Source: Watersipora subatra
Lineage: Eukaryota; Bryozoa; Gymnolaemata; Cheilostomatida; Watersiporidae
Assembly: GCF_963576615.1 (NCBI RefSeq)
Contig: NC_088717.1
Coordinates: 21,727,344-21,791,343 of the forward strand
Direction of reading: 5' to 3'
DNA: 64,000 nt
Shown: in pieces, positions 1 through 10,432 of the stretch
Layout of the letters: each line of letters starts with the position of its first letter
How positions within the stretch are numbered: position 1 is the first letter of the stretch
Position numbers and translations under genes: made by a program
Notes under the pieces: generated by a model
What the model was told of the DNA's origin: nothing
Seen by the model: only the letters and a program-made list of their open reading frames with translations
The model's database searches: none

Positions 1-844
1 GCTTGGGAGTCAACGTGAGAGTCAGCGGAGATCGGAATGTAGGTCAGCGTGAGAAGCTACAGAGGTAGGAGGCCGAAGCATCAGATATGACAGCTAGGAA
101 TGCATGATTGATTGAAGCGCTGACAGGTCAGTGTGAGAAACAGCAGGGATAGGAATGCATCAGCGTTAGATACACTGGAGCGTTACGAGGACAGCATAAT
201 AGTAGCTTTGAAGCATTGCCACCCAGCTGCCACAAACAGCATACTAAATCATGTGCTGATAAAAATATTAAGCATATGAGCCCTTTAACGTATTTAACCA
301 TTACAACTGATGAGAGGCATTAACAAGCATGATAGATGTACTCCCAATTATGATTATCACCATTACGCATGAAGGAGATGTATGACCATCTACGAATCAA
401 TTATAATTGTCACCACTACATACGAAGGAGAACAATACACCACAAGAACTACCCATTATTATTTTGCAGAGTGACAACAAGCACAAGCAGGGACAGATAT
501 ACATCACACCATCAACCGATAGAGTATTTACAACACTTTTATATGTATAGCTTATCTCATCATTTATTATAGATAAAATGACTTTGTGTAATCATAATAT
601 AATTGCGCATGAATTTTAATGTTATGAAAAACAAAAAAAGTTATGTAATAACTGTAGAATGCATCACATGAAATATGAATATCTATTTTGCCTTATGTTA
701 GATAGATAACTATATGTGTAGCTGTCTCAGGATGAGTATTATAGCAAAAGCCTTTTTTTATCAGCTAGTGATGGTTTTCAGGTTATGGCCATTTTTGTAG
801 AAAACATCGACTTAGTCTCTTAGCTTATTGACTTGTTAGCTTAT

Positions 845-888
845 TGGGATTCCCAACATCGTCATGGAATCCCAAAAAGATGACGTCA
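845..888 (+). promoter_or_regulatory. U3 regulatory cluster: kappaB-like palindrome and CRE
   Basis: A perfect 9-bp inverted repeat (TGGGATTCC at 845-853, GGAATCCCA at 866-874) contains GGGATTCCC, close to a kappaB/Dorsal site. It is followed by the full palindrome TGACGTCA (CRE/ATF consensus) at 881-888. Both are preserved in the right LTR (CRE at 7657-7664). They lie ~290 bp upstream of the TATA-like element. Function is inferred from motif only. Confidence 0.4.
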
Positions 889-1030
889 GATATCAGCTGT
901 CAGAAAGGAATGCTGGTTGACATCGGAGTTGCTAAAAATAGACATTACAGGAATGTTGTGAGATACGCAAGAATGAACTCAAGCAGCCAATGACACTTGT
1001 CAACAATCAGAGAATGAGTATATATGGGGG

Positions 1031-1140
1031 AACTGGCAGCGAGCCAGAGAAAGGCAGAGCGCAACTGGCAGCGAGCCAGAGAAAGGCAGAGCGCAACTGG
1101 CAGCGAGCCAGAGAAAGGCAGAGCGCAACTGGCAACAAGC
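1031..1140 (+). repeat. 32-bp tandem repeat in LTR U3, about 3.4 copies
   Basis: The unit starting AACTGGCAGCGAGCCAGAGA recurs at 1031, 1063, 1095 and partially at 1127, an exact 32-bp period. The right LTR carries the same array at 7806-7915 with one substitution. It sits ~40 bp upstream of the TATA-like box, a position where LTRs often carry enhancer repeats. Confidence 0.9.
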
Positions 1141-1170
1141 CAAATAGAAAAGGGGCGCATAGAAGGAGGC

Positions 1171-1235
1171 TAATATAAGCCCTATTTGCCTGCAGCAGAT
1201 AGCCTGCAGAGGATAACCCTATTGAGGAGAATAAA
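1171..1235 (+). promoter_or_regulatory. LTR core promoter and polyadenylation signal
   Basis: TAATATAAG at 1171-1179 is a TATA-like box, and AATAAA at 1230-1235 is a polyadenylation signal ~55 bp downstream. This is the usual U3/R order of a retroviral-type LTR. The equivalents in the right LTR are 7947-7955 and 8006-8011. The transcription start is inferred to lie between ~1195 and 1215. Confidence 0.5.
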
Positions 1236-2269
1236 CTTACAACAGAGCAATTTTCCCCAGGAGTTGGGAAGCCAGGAAAACTACTAAACCCTGAGAAGAT
1301 AGAATACATTCAGCCCCCCTGCCAGCAGAAGGAGCAATTGCTACACGCTGCTTCACTACACACATCGCAGACACGTAACTATTAAACCTAGAAAGGCCAT
1401 AACCAATAGGGCTAATTACATGTATACAAGCGTAGTGTTATTTTTGCTTGCTTTGGCTAGACAGCATTGTTATTTTTGATCTGCTAAAGAAAATAGAGTT
1501 TGCAGACACTTGAGAACAAACCACTGGCACACTTTTGTTGTTATTAGATAATTGCCTACAATCAGTAGTAGGCCGTGCATCTCAATACTACTTGTGTTGA
1601 ACTTTGATACTTGGGGCTCATCATTGCAATAACGAGCTACTGTCAAAACAAATTGCAACTAGGACAAAAAGGAGTGCCCATCTTCATCGATTGAGTTGTT
1701 ATTTCAATTTGGCCTTATAGCAGCAGTCTGATTTTTGTGGGACAGAAGTGCCACTTTGTCTGCGGTCAAAATTTGTCTTGGGAGAAATTTAACTCAAGGT
1801 CCAGAGGCTAACCATTACACATAGAACCATAGAACCATAATATTATTACTATCAGAGAAAACACAAAAAAACAATACAGTTTTCATTATTATTTCTGAAA
1901 TTATAAATTTAAAAATTTTTAAATATTATCAACTATTCTTATTATTACTGCTATAAAATAAATATTAAATATTAAATATTTAATATTAATAAGTCTTAAT
2001 CTTTCTTATTTCTTAGTTTCTTATTTCAACAAATTTCTCCCCTGACAAAGTGGAGCTTGAAACCCGAGATTGACTCGAATATTTTTATTTAAAAAGATTT
2101 TTGGATTTAATTATCTAGCTTTGGATATGTTTGCGCTACTTATCTTTCATTCTTCTAGAAACATTCTTTTTGGTATTATTACCAAACAAAAAATAGCTGT
2201 ATCAACTAGTTAGTACTGCTTTGAATAATTGATATATACTTTTGCATATTATATTAAGCTTATGCCATT

Positions 2270-4882
2270 ATGAGCCGGCTACGAGAGACAGCCAAATATC
2301 TAATCGGAGTACAGTCTCCAAGAAATGGAAGGAGCAGGAACGATGCGCAAATAGAAGAGACGCAAAACATGCGGGAATCAGCAGCAGAAAAAGTAGCTGA
2401 AGAAAAAATGAAGGGCAACGAAATGACTACTGAAAACTTACAGCAACAGGAAGAGCTCCTTCAGCAAGATGAAAGCCGAGACGAGGAGGCGCATGATAAA
2501 GCAGCTGTAGACAGCGAGATCGGTTCTGATGATGAATATATTATTCGGAGCCAGACGCCTATGAGACCGAGGCTACAGATGAATGTCGATTCAGATGCCG
2601 AGACATTTTTCTATCGAGACGAATACGGAAATGAGTGCAACTGCACAGATCCTCTTGTTTCCACACCTGCAGTACGTCGGTCACCAATAGCCAGAGCACC
2701 TGCAACAGAAGTTAGTAAGGATGATGAGGAATACTCAGAGCGAGCCATGTTAGCACAACCACCCAATCGTAGAAGTGATACTACAGCCAGAAGTAAGGCG
2801 GCAGCACAAGCTAAATATAATGATTGGCTATATAGATTGACCCATGACACGCTCAGTGATGAGGATCCTCGAAATAAACATCCTAGCTACAAAGCACACA
2901 TGAAAACAATGGAGCACGGACACCATGCTAACTTACCGTCGTCACCCTTAAATGTTTGCACAATTAATGAAGAAGTACCACCTCGGAGGTATAAATCATC
3001 CCCAGCTTCTAGTTACAAGGGAATGGAGTCAATACCCCGCGCCAATCAGTACACACCAATGAAAGATGCCTTGTCAATTAGCAATGAGGAAGAAAGCTCA
3101 GATGAAGAGAACTGTACATGTAGAATTATGCAACCAAACATGCGAGAGCACAGGACTAAGCGAAACTATTTTAAAATGGAGCGTAGCAGAGCAAACAAGC
3201 ATGATCAGGACTTCATGAGCCAGGCAGCAGACAACTACAAGCCAATGCAAAATTACAGACAAGAGAGAATGAACACGCATGAAAATGAACAGCCAACCCG
3301 CTACGAGCAGAAACACAGAGAACAGGAAAGAGTAGATGAAGAATGCTATCAACCTCGAGCAGCAATGCGTTATAATTACTCACCCGATATAACACCAAAG
3401 AAAAGCATACTTAAATCAAAACAACATCCCATAGCTGAAGTGGACAAAGAACATGGCAGAGCATCATATCAAGAGAGGAGACAACTCCTACAAGAGCCAT
3501 ATTCAACAAGATATGAAAGGAGGGAACAAGAGCAGTCAGCATGGCTAGAAGAACAAAGACAGCGAGAGCTAGATGAAGAAAGATTATGCAGCAAATCACA
3601 GCAAAAATCAAAGTTGAGACAGGGATTGCACCATCCAGAAGGTCAGATTGAACATAACCAGCCACAGATGCCACTGAGAAGAAGAGGTAATCAGGAAAAA
3701 AAGACGCATAAATCAACACTTTGGCCAAATACAGCAAGCCAGAAGCATTACGGACAAAACAGCCAGCCATTGCAAGAGCAGTGGATGCCTTACTATGAAC
3801 CTGACAGCTCTTTCCTAAATTATAACCAAGCCAAACAAACACATAGACTGCCTGCCAAGCAAATACATGAACTACCAATACTACCAGCGAAACAAGTCAT
3901 GAAAAGAGCAGATGAGCAAACTACAAACATAATAAATGTAGCTACAAGACTACCTGAAGTAGAAAAATTCTCAAATGGACCCTCAGCAGAAACCACCTTC
4001 AGTGAATGGACAGACAATTATGAGCTGAACTGCCAAGCCTTAAGTATTCCACGAAAAAATTGGGGAAAAATACTCCCACTATATCTCACCGAAGGCGCTC
4101 TCATAACTTATCGCAATATTATAGCGAGAAATCCAACCATTAAAGAAGATTACAATATACTCACAGCTGAACTCGCTGAAGAATTTGCAGTGACAGATGG
4201 AATAGCTAACTCAGTAGACCTAAACAACAGAGTAAAACATGAGTCTGAAAGTGTTGGCAAGTACTATGCAAGCATCACTACTATGGCTAAAAGACTGTTT
4301 CCCACCATGAATGCTGATGCGCTAGACCAGATAATACTATCATCATTTGTCCGAGGCCTGCCAGTGACCTTCAAAAGAGGATTGCTGAACAACCCTAGTA
4401 TTACCACAGCGGATCTTGCTTTCAAAGCAGCGCAAAGGATGGAAAAGACAAATGCTATTCTACTTAACGAGTCAGCACACGCAAATATTAGCGCAGTAAA
4501 TCGTGACATACGACTGGAAGAACAGATGGAAGCAATGAAGCAAAGCCTGAAAAACCTGGAGTTGAGAGAAGCTGAGAGAGTAGCAGAGAGCAGACGTGGA
4601 CAGGATAATAATAATAACTGGTACCGGCAAGCTAAAAATTACGGTAGTAATGCAACAGCCAACCCAAACTGGAGAGACAGAAGATGGAATAAGCCAATGG
4701 GTAGACAATTTTACAGCAACTATAAAAATGGCCAGGCAGGAAATTACCCAAGCAGAAGATTTGATAATCGTTGGAGAAATCAAAGAAACGCCAACTTCTC
4801 AAGAGCGCCTCAATGGCAACCATGGAGACAAAACCAGATGCAAACAGCAAGAGAACATCATCGCCAGCATGTGGGTCAATAG
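2270..4882 (+). CDS. gag: Retrotransposon Gag polyprotein (870 aa, to in-frame UAG)
   Basis: This is likely the structural protein of the element's virus-like particle. Residues ~1-540 are long, hydrophilic and rich in Glu, Arg and Gln, with acidic patches and repeated ERR/EQE stretches. Residues ~560-730 form a retrotransposon Gag/capsid-like helical domain (FSEWTDNYELNCQALSI, then LPLYLTEGALITYRN, later IILSSFVRGLP). Residues ~750-870 are a basic Asn/Arg/Trp/Tyr-rich tail typical of an RNA-binding nucleocapsid. The frame is closed by TAG at 4880-4882. The zinc knuckle expected at the end of Gag lies just beyond it in the same frame, so this product either lacks the knuckle or gains it by stop-codon readthrough. 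The start ATG is preceded by another ATG that opens a three-codon uORF. The N-terminal extension makes it far longer than a usual Gag. Confidence 0.82.
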   Translation: MSRLRETAKYLIGVQSPRNGRSRNDAQIEETQNMRESAAEKVAEEKMKGNEMTTENLQQQEELLQQDESRDEEAHDKAAVDSEIGSDDEYIIRSQTPMRPRLQMNVDSDAETFFYRDEYGNECNCTDPLVSTPAVRRSPIARAPATEVSKDDEEYSERAMLAQPPNRRSDTTARSKAAAQAKYNDWLYRLTHDTLSDEDPRNKHPSYKAHMKTMEHGHHANLPSSPLNVCTINEEVPPRRYKSSPASSYKGMESIPRANQYTPMKDALSISNEEESSDEENCTCRIMQPNMREHRTKRNYFKMERSRANKHDQDFMSQAADNYKPMQNYRQERMNTHENEQPTRYEQKHREQERVDEECYQPRAAMRYNYSPDITPKKSILKSKQHPIAEVDKEHGRASYQERRQLLQEPYSTRYERREQEQSAWLEEQRQRELDEERLCSKSQQKSKLRQGLHHPEGQIEHNQPQMPLRRRGNQEKKTHKSTLWPNTASQKHYGQNSQPLQEQWMPYYEPDSSFLNYNQAKQTHRLPAKQIHELPILPAKQVMKRADEQTTNIINVATRLPEVEKFSNGPSAETTFSEWTDNYELNCQALSIPRKNWGKILPLYLTEGALITYRNIIARNPTIKEDYNILTAELAEEFAVTDGIANSVDLNNRVKHESESVGKYYASITTMAKRLFPTMNADALDQIILSSFVRGLPVTFKRGLLNNPSITTADLAFKAAQRMEKTNAILLNESAHANISAVNRDIRLEEQMEAMKQSLKNLELREAERVAESRRGQDNNNNWYRQAKNYGSNATANPNWRDRRWNKPMGRQFYSNYKNGQAGNYPSRRFDNRWRNQRNANFSRAPQWQPWRQNQMQTAREHHRQHVGQ

Positions 4883-4888
4883 TTCACA

Positions 4889-6115
4889 ATGGATGGCAGA
4901 CCCATATGCAGAAACTGCAATGGCATTGGTCATCAGCACTATTTTTGTAGAGCAGGCAACTCTACACCAGAAGGACAAATGACCCAACAAAATCGCATGG
5001 TGCGCTTCCGAGACATCAGAAACCAGCCGAGGGCTGTCAACACTCTCAGTACTCATAAAGGTCAAGACACTAATATGACAGGAGGGGTAAACAATCTAAG
5101 CTCAGACCTTCATATACCAACAATCCATGCAGAAGAGAAACCTAGAGGTGCTGCAATTGAAGTAGAACAGACAACTCATCAGCACCAAGAAACGCAGACA
5201 GCTGAACTAGAGATAGAACAGACAACTATTCAGCCACAGAAAATGCAGGAAACTCATCAGTCACAGAATGAACAGACAACTCTTCAGCCACAAATAGAGC
5301 AGACAACTCTTCAGCCACAAGTAGAGCAGCCAGACTTAGAAACCATTGCCACAACAGAAACAAACGCAGTGCAGCAAGTAACAAGCCAAACAGAAAAGCA
5401 TGCATCAGAAGCGCCAAAGAGCCATGAAGACAGTTATTTTGAGTTTCAACAATTGCCAAAGCATAATATTGTTCAATTTAGCACAAGACATAGAACGGAA
5501 ACACTGACAACCGCTATGGAAAAAATGGCAGAACTGATTGCTGTAGCGGCCATATTTATTTTGATTTACAGCCTAATTGGAAAAGCAAATGTATATTCAG
5601 TCAATCCCATGCTATGCCATACAGAAGATTGTGCCAGATCACACCCACATTTAATACTGGACTTACCTGAAGAAATAAAGTTCCCCCAATCTAAAAATTG
5701 TACACCGGAGGTAACACTGCTGAATCTACAATTATACAAGAAGTACTACAATTGGCGAGCAATGAATATGCATTTCAAACAAAGAAGTAGACGCTATCTA
5801 TCGCAACCAAAGATTAACAGGAAATATAGCGACCAGACTTTCTCAACCCGATACCTAGATCTAATGCACCCATTTTCCTTACAGACAAACCAACAACACC
5901 CAGGTGCGATAGACAACAATGCAACAACGGCAGCGCATGGCAATACATCTGAACTGTCGAGCGACATGCAATCACAATACAGAAGTTTTGGAGGAGAAAA
6001 CATGCCTGAAAATATGACAACAACAAAAAGAAAGTACGAACTACGAGGCCATACGAAGAAAAAGCGGATGACGGATTATATTTATGACGATGGACCACAT
6101 TATAAATTGGAGTAG
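4889..6115 (+). CDS. In-frame Gag continuation: zinc knuckle, Gln/Thr repeats, membrane segment, Env-like tail (408 aa)
   Basis: It is in the same frame as gag, two codons after the UAG. It opens with a CCHC zinc knuckle, CRNCNGIGHQHYFC (CX2CX4HX4C), about residues 8-21. Residues ~65-180 are low complexity with EQTT(I/L)QPQ-type repeats. Around residues 215-235 there is one hydrophobic segment (LIAVAAIFILIYSLIGKA). After it comes a Cys-containing region (NPMLCHTEDC, then NCTPEVTLLNLQLYKKYY) whose layout recalls the N-terminal part of retroelement Env-like glycoproteins. The Env reading is inference. The rest is basic and hydrophilic and ends at TAG 6113-6115. No pol domain lies between the knuckle and the membrane part, as if pol had been deleted and gag joined to a 5' env piece. 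Confidence 0.7.
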   Translation: MDGRPICRNCNGIGHQHYFCRAGNSTPEGQMTQQNRMVRFRDIRNQPRAVNTLSTHKGQDTNMTGGVNNLSSDLHIPTIHAEEKPRGAAIEVEQTTHQHQETQTAELEIEQTTIQPQKMQETHQSQNEQTTLQPQIEQTTLQPQVEQPDLETIATTETNAVQQVTSQTEKHASEAPKSHEDSYFEFQQLPKHNIVQFSTRHRTETLTTAMEKMAELIAVAAIFILIYSLIGKANVYSVNPMLCHTEDCARSHPHLILDLPEEIKFPQSKNCTPEVTLLNLQLYKKYYNWRAMNMHFKQRSRRYLSQPKINRKYSDQTFSTRYLDLMHPFSLQTNQQHPGAIDNNATTAAHGNTSELSSDMQSQYRSFGGENMPENMTTTKRKYELRGHTKKKRMTDYIYDDGPHYKLE

Positions 6116-6676
6116 CTTACAGCATCCAGCTCTACATGTATATCAACACATATTAAAGGAAAACTACATAAAAATGTTACAAAAAGAAGAACATATACTT
6201 TACAGCTTGATCCTAGAGCAAATACACAACTAGATATTTATCGACAATTGAGGACTTGCAGACGGCAGTAATTATAAGCAACTTACGTAAAACAATAAGC
6301 AAGTACATATATACGTATATCCAATATGGTTGATTGTCACGATGACATGGCGAACGCAATATATTTCCCGAATGACCTGCTCAAAATTGATAGAGCAGTG
6401 ATCGACAGTCTTCAACCTGAAGCAAATTGGCTATGGGATGGAGAGTCACCTAATGAGGATTGAGAAACTGCAATACGACACGCCCCAGAGCCTACTTAAC
6501 CAAAACAAAGACAGCATACAGAAGTGTGTAATGAATGTTAATGAACTGAGATGATGATCATTGTTGTGACATGCAGATAAAGACCAAAAACTAAACAGCA
6601 TATAGATAGGAGATGATCAAAACAGATTCCTGCAAATGTTTAAGCCAGGGTCTGGCTTCACCTGAGGGCCGTTATG
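6116..6676 (+). other. Retroelement 3' non-coding region
   Basis: I see no coding frame or recognisable domain here. A purine-rich polypurine tract directly before the LTR is not obvious. GGAGATGATCAAAACAG near 6607 is the best purine-rich stretch but is not adjacent to the inferred LTR start. Confidence 0.5.
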
Positions 6677-8690
6677 TGTCAGAGTTGGAAACGGTGAAAG
6701 TTAGAGTCTGTTGCAAACAGTGTAACAAAAGGCAGCAACCACGCTAGCATTAGTGTTGGAAGCACTGACAAGCCAGCTTGGGAGTCAACGTGAGAGTCAG
6801 CGGAGATCGGAATGTAGGTCAGCGTGAGAAGCTACAGAGGTAGGAGGCCGAAGCATCAGATATGACAGCTAGGAATGCATGATTGATTGAAGCGCTGACA
6901 GGTCAGTGTGAGAAACAGCAGGGATAGGAATGCATCAGCGTTAGATACACTGGAGCGTTACGAGGACAGCATAATAGTAGCTTTGAAGCATTGCCACCCA
7001 GCTGCCACAAACAGCATACTAAATCATGTGCTGATAAAAATATTAAGCATATGAGCCCTTTAACGTATTTAACCATTACAACTGATGAGAGGCATTAACA
7101 AGCATGATAGATGTACTCCCAATTATGATTATCACCATTACGCATGAAGGAGATGTATGACCATCTACGAATCAATTATAATTGTCACCACTACATACGA
7201 AGGAGAACAATACACCACAAGAACTACCCATTATTATTTTGCAGAGTGACAACAAGCACAAGCAGGGACAGATATACGTCATACCATCAACCGATAGAGT
7301 ATTTACAACACTTTTATATGTATAGCTTATCTCATCATTTATTATAGATAAAATGACTTTGTGTAATCATAATATAATTGCGCATGAATTTTAATGTTAT
7401 GAAAAACAAAAAAAGTTATGTAATAACTGTAGAATGCATCACATGAAATATGAATATCTCTTTTGCCTTATGTTAGATAGATAACTATATGTGTAGCTGT
7501 CTCAGGATGAGTATTATAGCAAAAGCCTTTTTTTTATCAGCTAGTGATGGTTTTCAGGTTATGGCCATTTTTGTAGAAAATATCGACTTAGTCTCTTAGC
7601 TTATTGACTTGTTAGCTTATTGGGATTCCCAACATCGTCATGGAATCCCAAAAAGATGACGTCAGATATCAGCTGTCAGAAAGGAATGCTGGTTGACATC
7701 GGAGTTGCTAAAAATAGACATTACAGGAATGTTGTGAGATACGCAAGAATGAACTCAAGCAGCCAATGACACTTGTCAACAATCAGAGAATGAGTATATA
7801 TGGGGGAACTGGCAGCGAGCCAGAGAAAGGCAGAGCGCTACTGGCAGCGAGCCAGAGAAAGGCAGAGCGCAACTGGCAGCGAGCCAGAGAAAGGCAGAGC
7901 GCAACTGGCAACAAGCCAAATAGAAAAGGGGTGCATAGAAGGAGGCTAATATAAGCCCTATTGGCCTGCAGCAGATAGCCTGCAGAGGATAACCCTATTG
8001 AGGAGAATAAACTTACAACAGAGCAATTTTCCCCAGGAGTTGGGAAGCCAGGAAAACTACTAAACCCTGAGAAGATAGAATACATTCAGCCCCCCTGCCA
8101 GCAGAAGGAGCAATTGCTACACGCTGCTTCACTACACACATCGCAGACACGTAACTATTAAACCTAGAAAGGCCATAACCAATAGGGCTAATTACATGTA
8201 TACAAGCGTAGTGTTATTTTTGCTTGCTTTGGCTAGACAGCATTGTTATTTTTGATCTGCTAAAGAAAATAGAGTTTGCAGACACTTGAGAACAAACCAC
8301 TGGCACACTAGGACTAAAAGGAGTGCCCATCTTCATTGATTGAGTTGTTATTTCAATTTGGCCTTATAGCAGCAGTCTGATTTTTTGTGGGACAGAAGTG
8401 CCACTTTGTCTGCGGTCAAAATTTGTCTTGGGAGAAACTTAACTCAAGGTCCAGAGGCTAACCATTACACATAGAACCATAGAACCATAATATTATTACT
8501 ATCAGAGAAAACACAAAAAAACAATACAGTTTTCATTATTATTTCTGAAATTATAAATTTAAAAAAATTTAAATATTATCAACTATTCTTATTATTACTG
8601 CTATAAAATAAATATTAAATATTTAATATTAATAAGTCTTAATCTTTCTTATTTCTTAGTTTCTTATTTCGACAAATTTCTCCCCTGACA
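6677..8690 (+). repeat. 3' LTR
   Basis: The segment 6776-8690 repeats 1-2047. The start at 6677 is inferred from TGTCAGAG, which pairs with the terminal CCTGACA as the short inverted ends of an LTR. It carries the same 32-bp array, CRE, TATA-like box and AATAAA as the left copy, and lacks a 127-bp segment found there. Confidence 0.82.
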
Positions 8691-9539
8691 CCAGGACGTT
8701 TTTTAGATTGACATTGGCAAAACTTGATCGTTGCTGAAATGCTCAAAGAAAAGACATCTTTTTCTTTTGAGCGTTTTACCCACGATTAATTTTGCCGATC
8801 TTTCTTGAAGTTTATGGAAAGATTACCTTACTTTACCTGGGATTCGTTAAGAGCAACACTCCGAGGCAGTTCAATTAAAAGTTTTACGAGGTTTAACAGT
8901 ACATTGTATATCACTCACGCTTTTTGAATGGATACTTATTGAATGTACACACGTATTCTGTGTTTAGGTCAAACGATGAATAGTTTTTGTTAGCTAAGAA
9001 AATGTATACGTTTAATAAAAACAAATTTTAAGACGTTTTAAACATTCAACATTCCGACGTTGATTCATCACGGAATCAACTTCGGAAAAATATTCGTCAC
9101 GGGCTAGCCGGGTCACGCACTCAAGGATTTTCGCCACGCACATACAAAACAACATGCGATTTTTGTTTTGTATGTGCGTGGCGAAAATCCTTGCGCCCGT
9201 GGCCGGGCCAGTCCGCGCTATTCATCATATAGCAGTATAAATCAAATTTCACTAAACCTTTAGAACAGTCGTTGACAAAAATATTTTGCCGATGGAGGTA
9301 ATAACGACGCTTATGGATTACGAAAAGTTGAGGTTTACCTCTATGGCTTGGAATAAAGTGATTTTCTAAAGCGATAGCAACCGTTTCGGTAGCCGTTGGG
9401 CAAAAAACAGTTCGTTATAACAGTGTTGAATTCGAGTTATATAGAGCCATTTATCATTGCGTGGGAACGGACCAAGCAAATCCAGTCGAGTTAACCATGT
9501 GTTCGCTATATCCGAGGGCGAGTTATCCATGTTTCACTG
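8691..9539 (+). mobile_element. Right part of a pogo-like TA-target element, interrupted by the LTR retrotransposon
   Basis: From the first base after the LTR the sequence matches 61971-62824 closely and ends in the same terminus, GAGTTATCCATGTTTCACTG, followed by TA. The left part is not in the window because the LTR element inserted at the position equivalent to ~61970. It includes a perfect 28-bp hairpin (arms 9123-9150 and 9165-9192). No transposase remains. Confidence 0.82.
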
Positions 9540-10305
9540 TATGTATATAAATATATATACATCTCTGTCTTACCACATCGACAGCATAAAAAAATATTCT
9601 TTGTAAAAAAATCTATCTATACTAAGAATTGTGTACTATCGATTACGTATTCCAGCTCACCGCACTTCCACCCATCACATCACAAAGTCTTTAAAGATTT
9701 TGCCTTATCCCAAATTTGCTCCATTTTGCTTTTGTGTTACAAGTCTTAAAATCCTGCATAAACTCTAGCCAGAAAATTTACATTAATCCTTCATCACATA
9801 TGACAAACATTGTTTTCTATTCCGTGACACCAACATACTACGTCCACCATCGTGTGTTTCAGTTTATGAACTTTTTGTTACTTCATCCTACGACCAAACA
9901 CGAGCGACGCGATTGTTTGGGCAATTTATTATAAATGCATATGCGCACACAACTCCCGAAAAATTATCCGTTAAGGGCTGTTACCAAACCTTTGTTTCCG
10001 AAATCTCAACAACAAATTTGACCATTTTTGTGTAGAGTCGTTTAAGTATAATAATGATACAAAACACATATAAACATATGTAAATATGTTACCAAGTCTT
10101 TAAAAAGTTTCCGCAATACCCTAAAACTAACCCATTTGATTGGATTATACATAAATAGACAGATTAATTTGGCCTAAAATCGAAATAAAAACTTGCCAAG
10201 CGTATTTTAATCAAAATTAAGACCGGCAAACAAAACGCTGATGAGGCCGTGAGACAGAAAGTAGAACCATTAAGTCGTACACATTTCACCAGTCAATGGC
10301 ATTGT

Positions 10306-10432
10306 TCAATTACCCAAGGTTTCTGTAATTAACGTAGAAGTACTGATAAGTAATCGTTTCTTTTTTGCCGATTCTACCGGACTCTGACATTTTGGACACT
10401 TATAATGAGTACTGTGGTATTCCAACTGATTT
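10306..10432 (-). pseudogene. Possible terminal exon with a Cys-pair motif (unrecognised)
   Basis: On the minus strand a pyrimidine-rich tract ends in CTTTAG and is followed by an open frame starting NQLEYHSTHYKCPKCQSPVE and ending at TGA (10306-10308). The CPKC pair preceded by His residues looks like a zinc-binding fragment. I do not recognise the family, and it may be a transposon remnant or chance. Confidence 0.22.

Larger units (their letters stand above)
1..2047 (+). repeat. 5' LTR, left edge cut off by the window
   Basis: This matches 6776-8690 with few substitutions. Compared with the right copy it contains an extra 127 bp (about 1534-1660) bordered by the microhomology ACT. It ends at CCTGACA. 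Three bases later comes TGGAGCTTGAAACCCG, which begins with the TGG expected of a primer-binding site, but I cannot match it to a mature tRNA 3' end. Confidence 0.88.
1..8690 (+). mobile_element. Non-autonomous LTR retrotransposon with gag but no pol
   Basis: Bases 1-2047 and ~6776-8690 are near-identical direct repeats (LTRs). Between them lie a 222-bp leader, a gag ORF (2270-4882), a second in-frame ORF (4889-6115) and ~560 bp without coding. No aspartic protease, reverse transcriptase, RNase H or integrase motif is visible in any frame, so the element would need pol supplied in trans. The right LTR ends with CCTGACA, the inverse of TGTCAG at 6677, which is the likely LTR start. On that reading about 100 bp of the left LTR lies before the window. 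The right flank continues directly into a pogo-like element, which identifies the insertion target. High LTR identity suggests recent insertion (inference). The superfamily (Gypsy-like or BEL-like) cannot be settled without pol. Confidence 0.88.

Noticed and set aside
369-572. Short ORF repeated in both LTRs (also 7144-7347)
   Set aside because: It lies in the LTR U3, has no domain, and is present twice only because the LTR is. No coding support.
2050-2068. Primer-binding site assignment for the LTR element
   Set aside because: TGG is present 3 bp after the LTR, but the following bases resemble a T-loop, not a tRNA 3' acceptor end, so I do not assign a tRNA.
3411-3878. Minus-strand 155-codon frame opposite gag
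   Set aside because: Shadow of the Glu/Gln-rich gag ORF. Hydrophobic composition is the expected complement.
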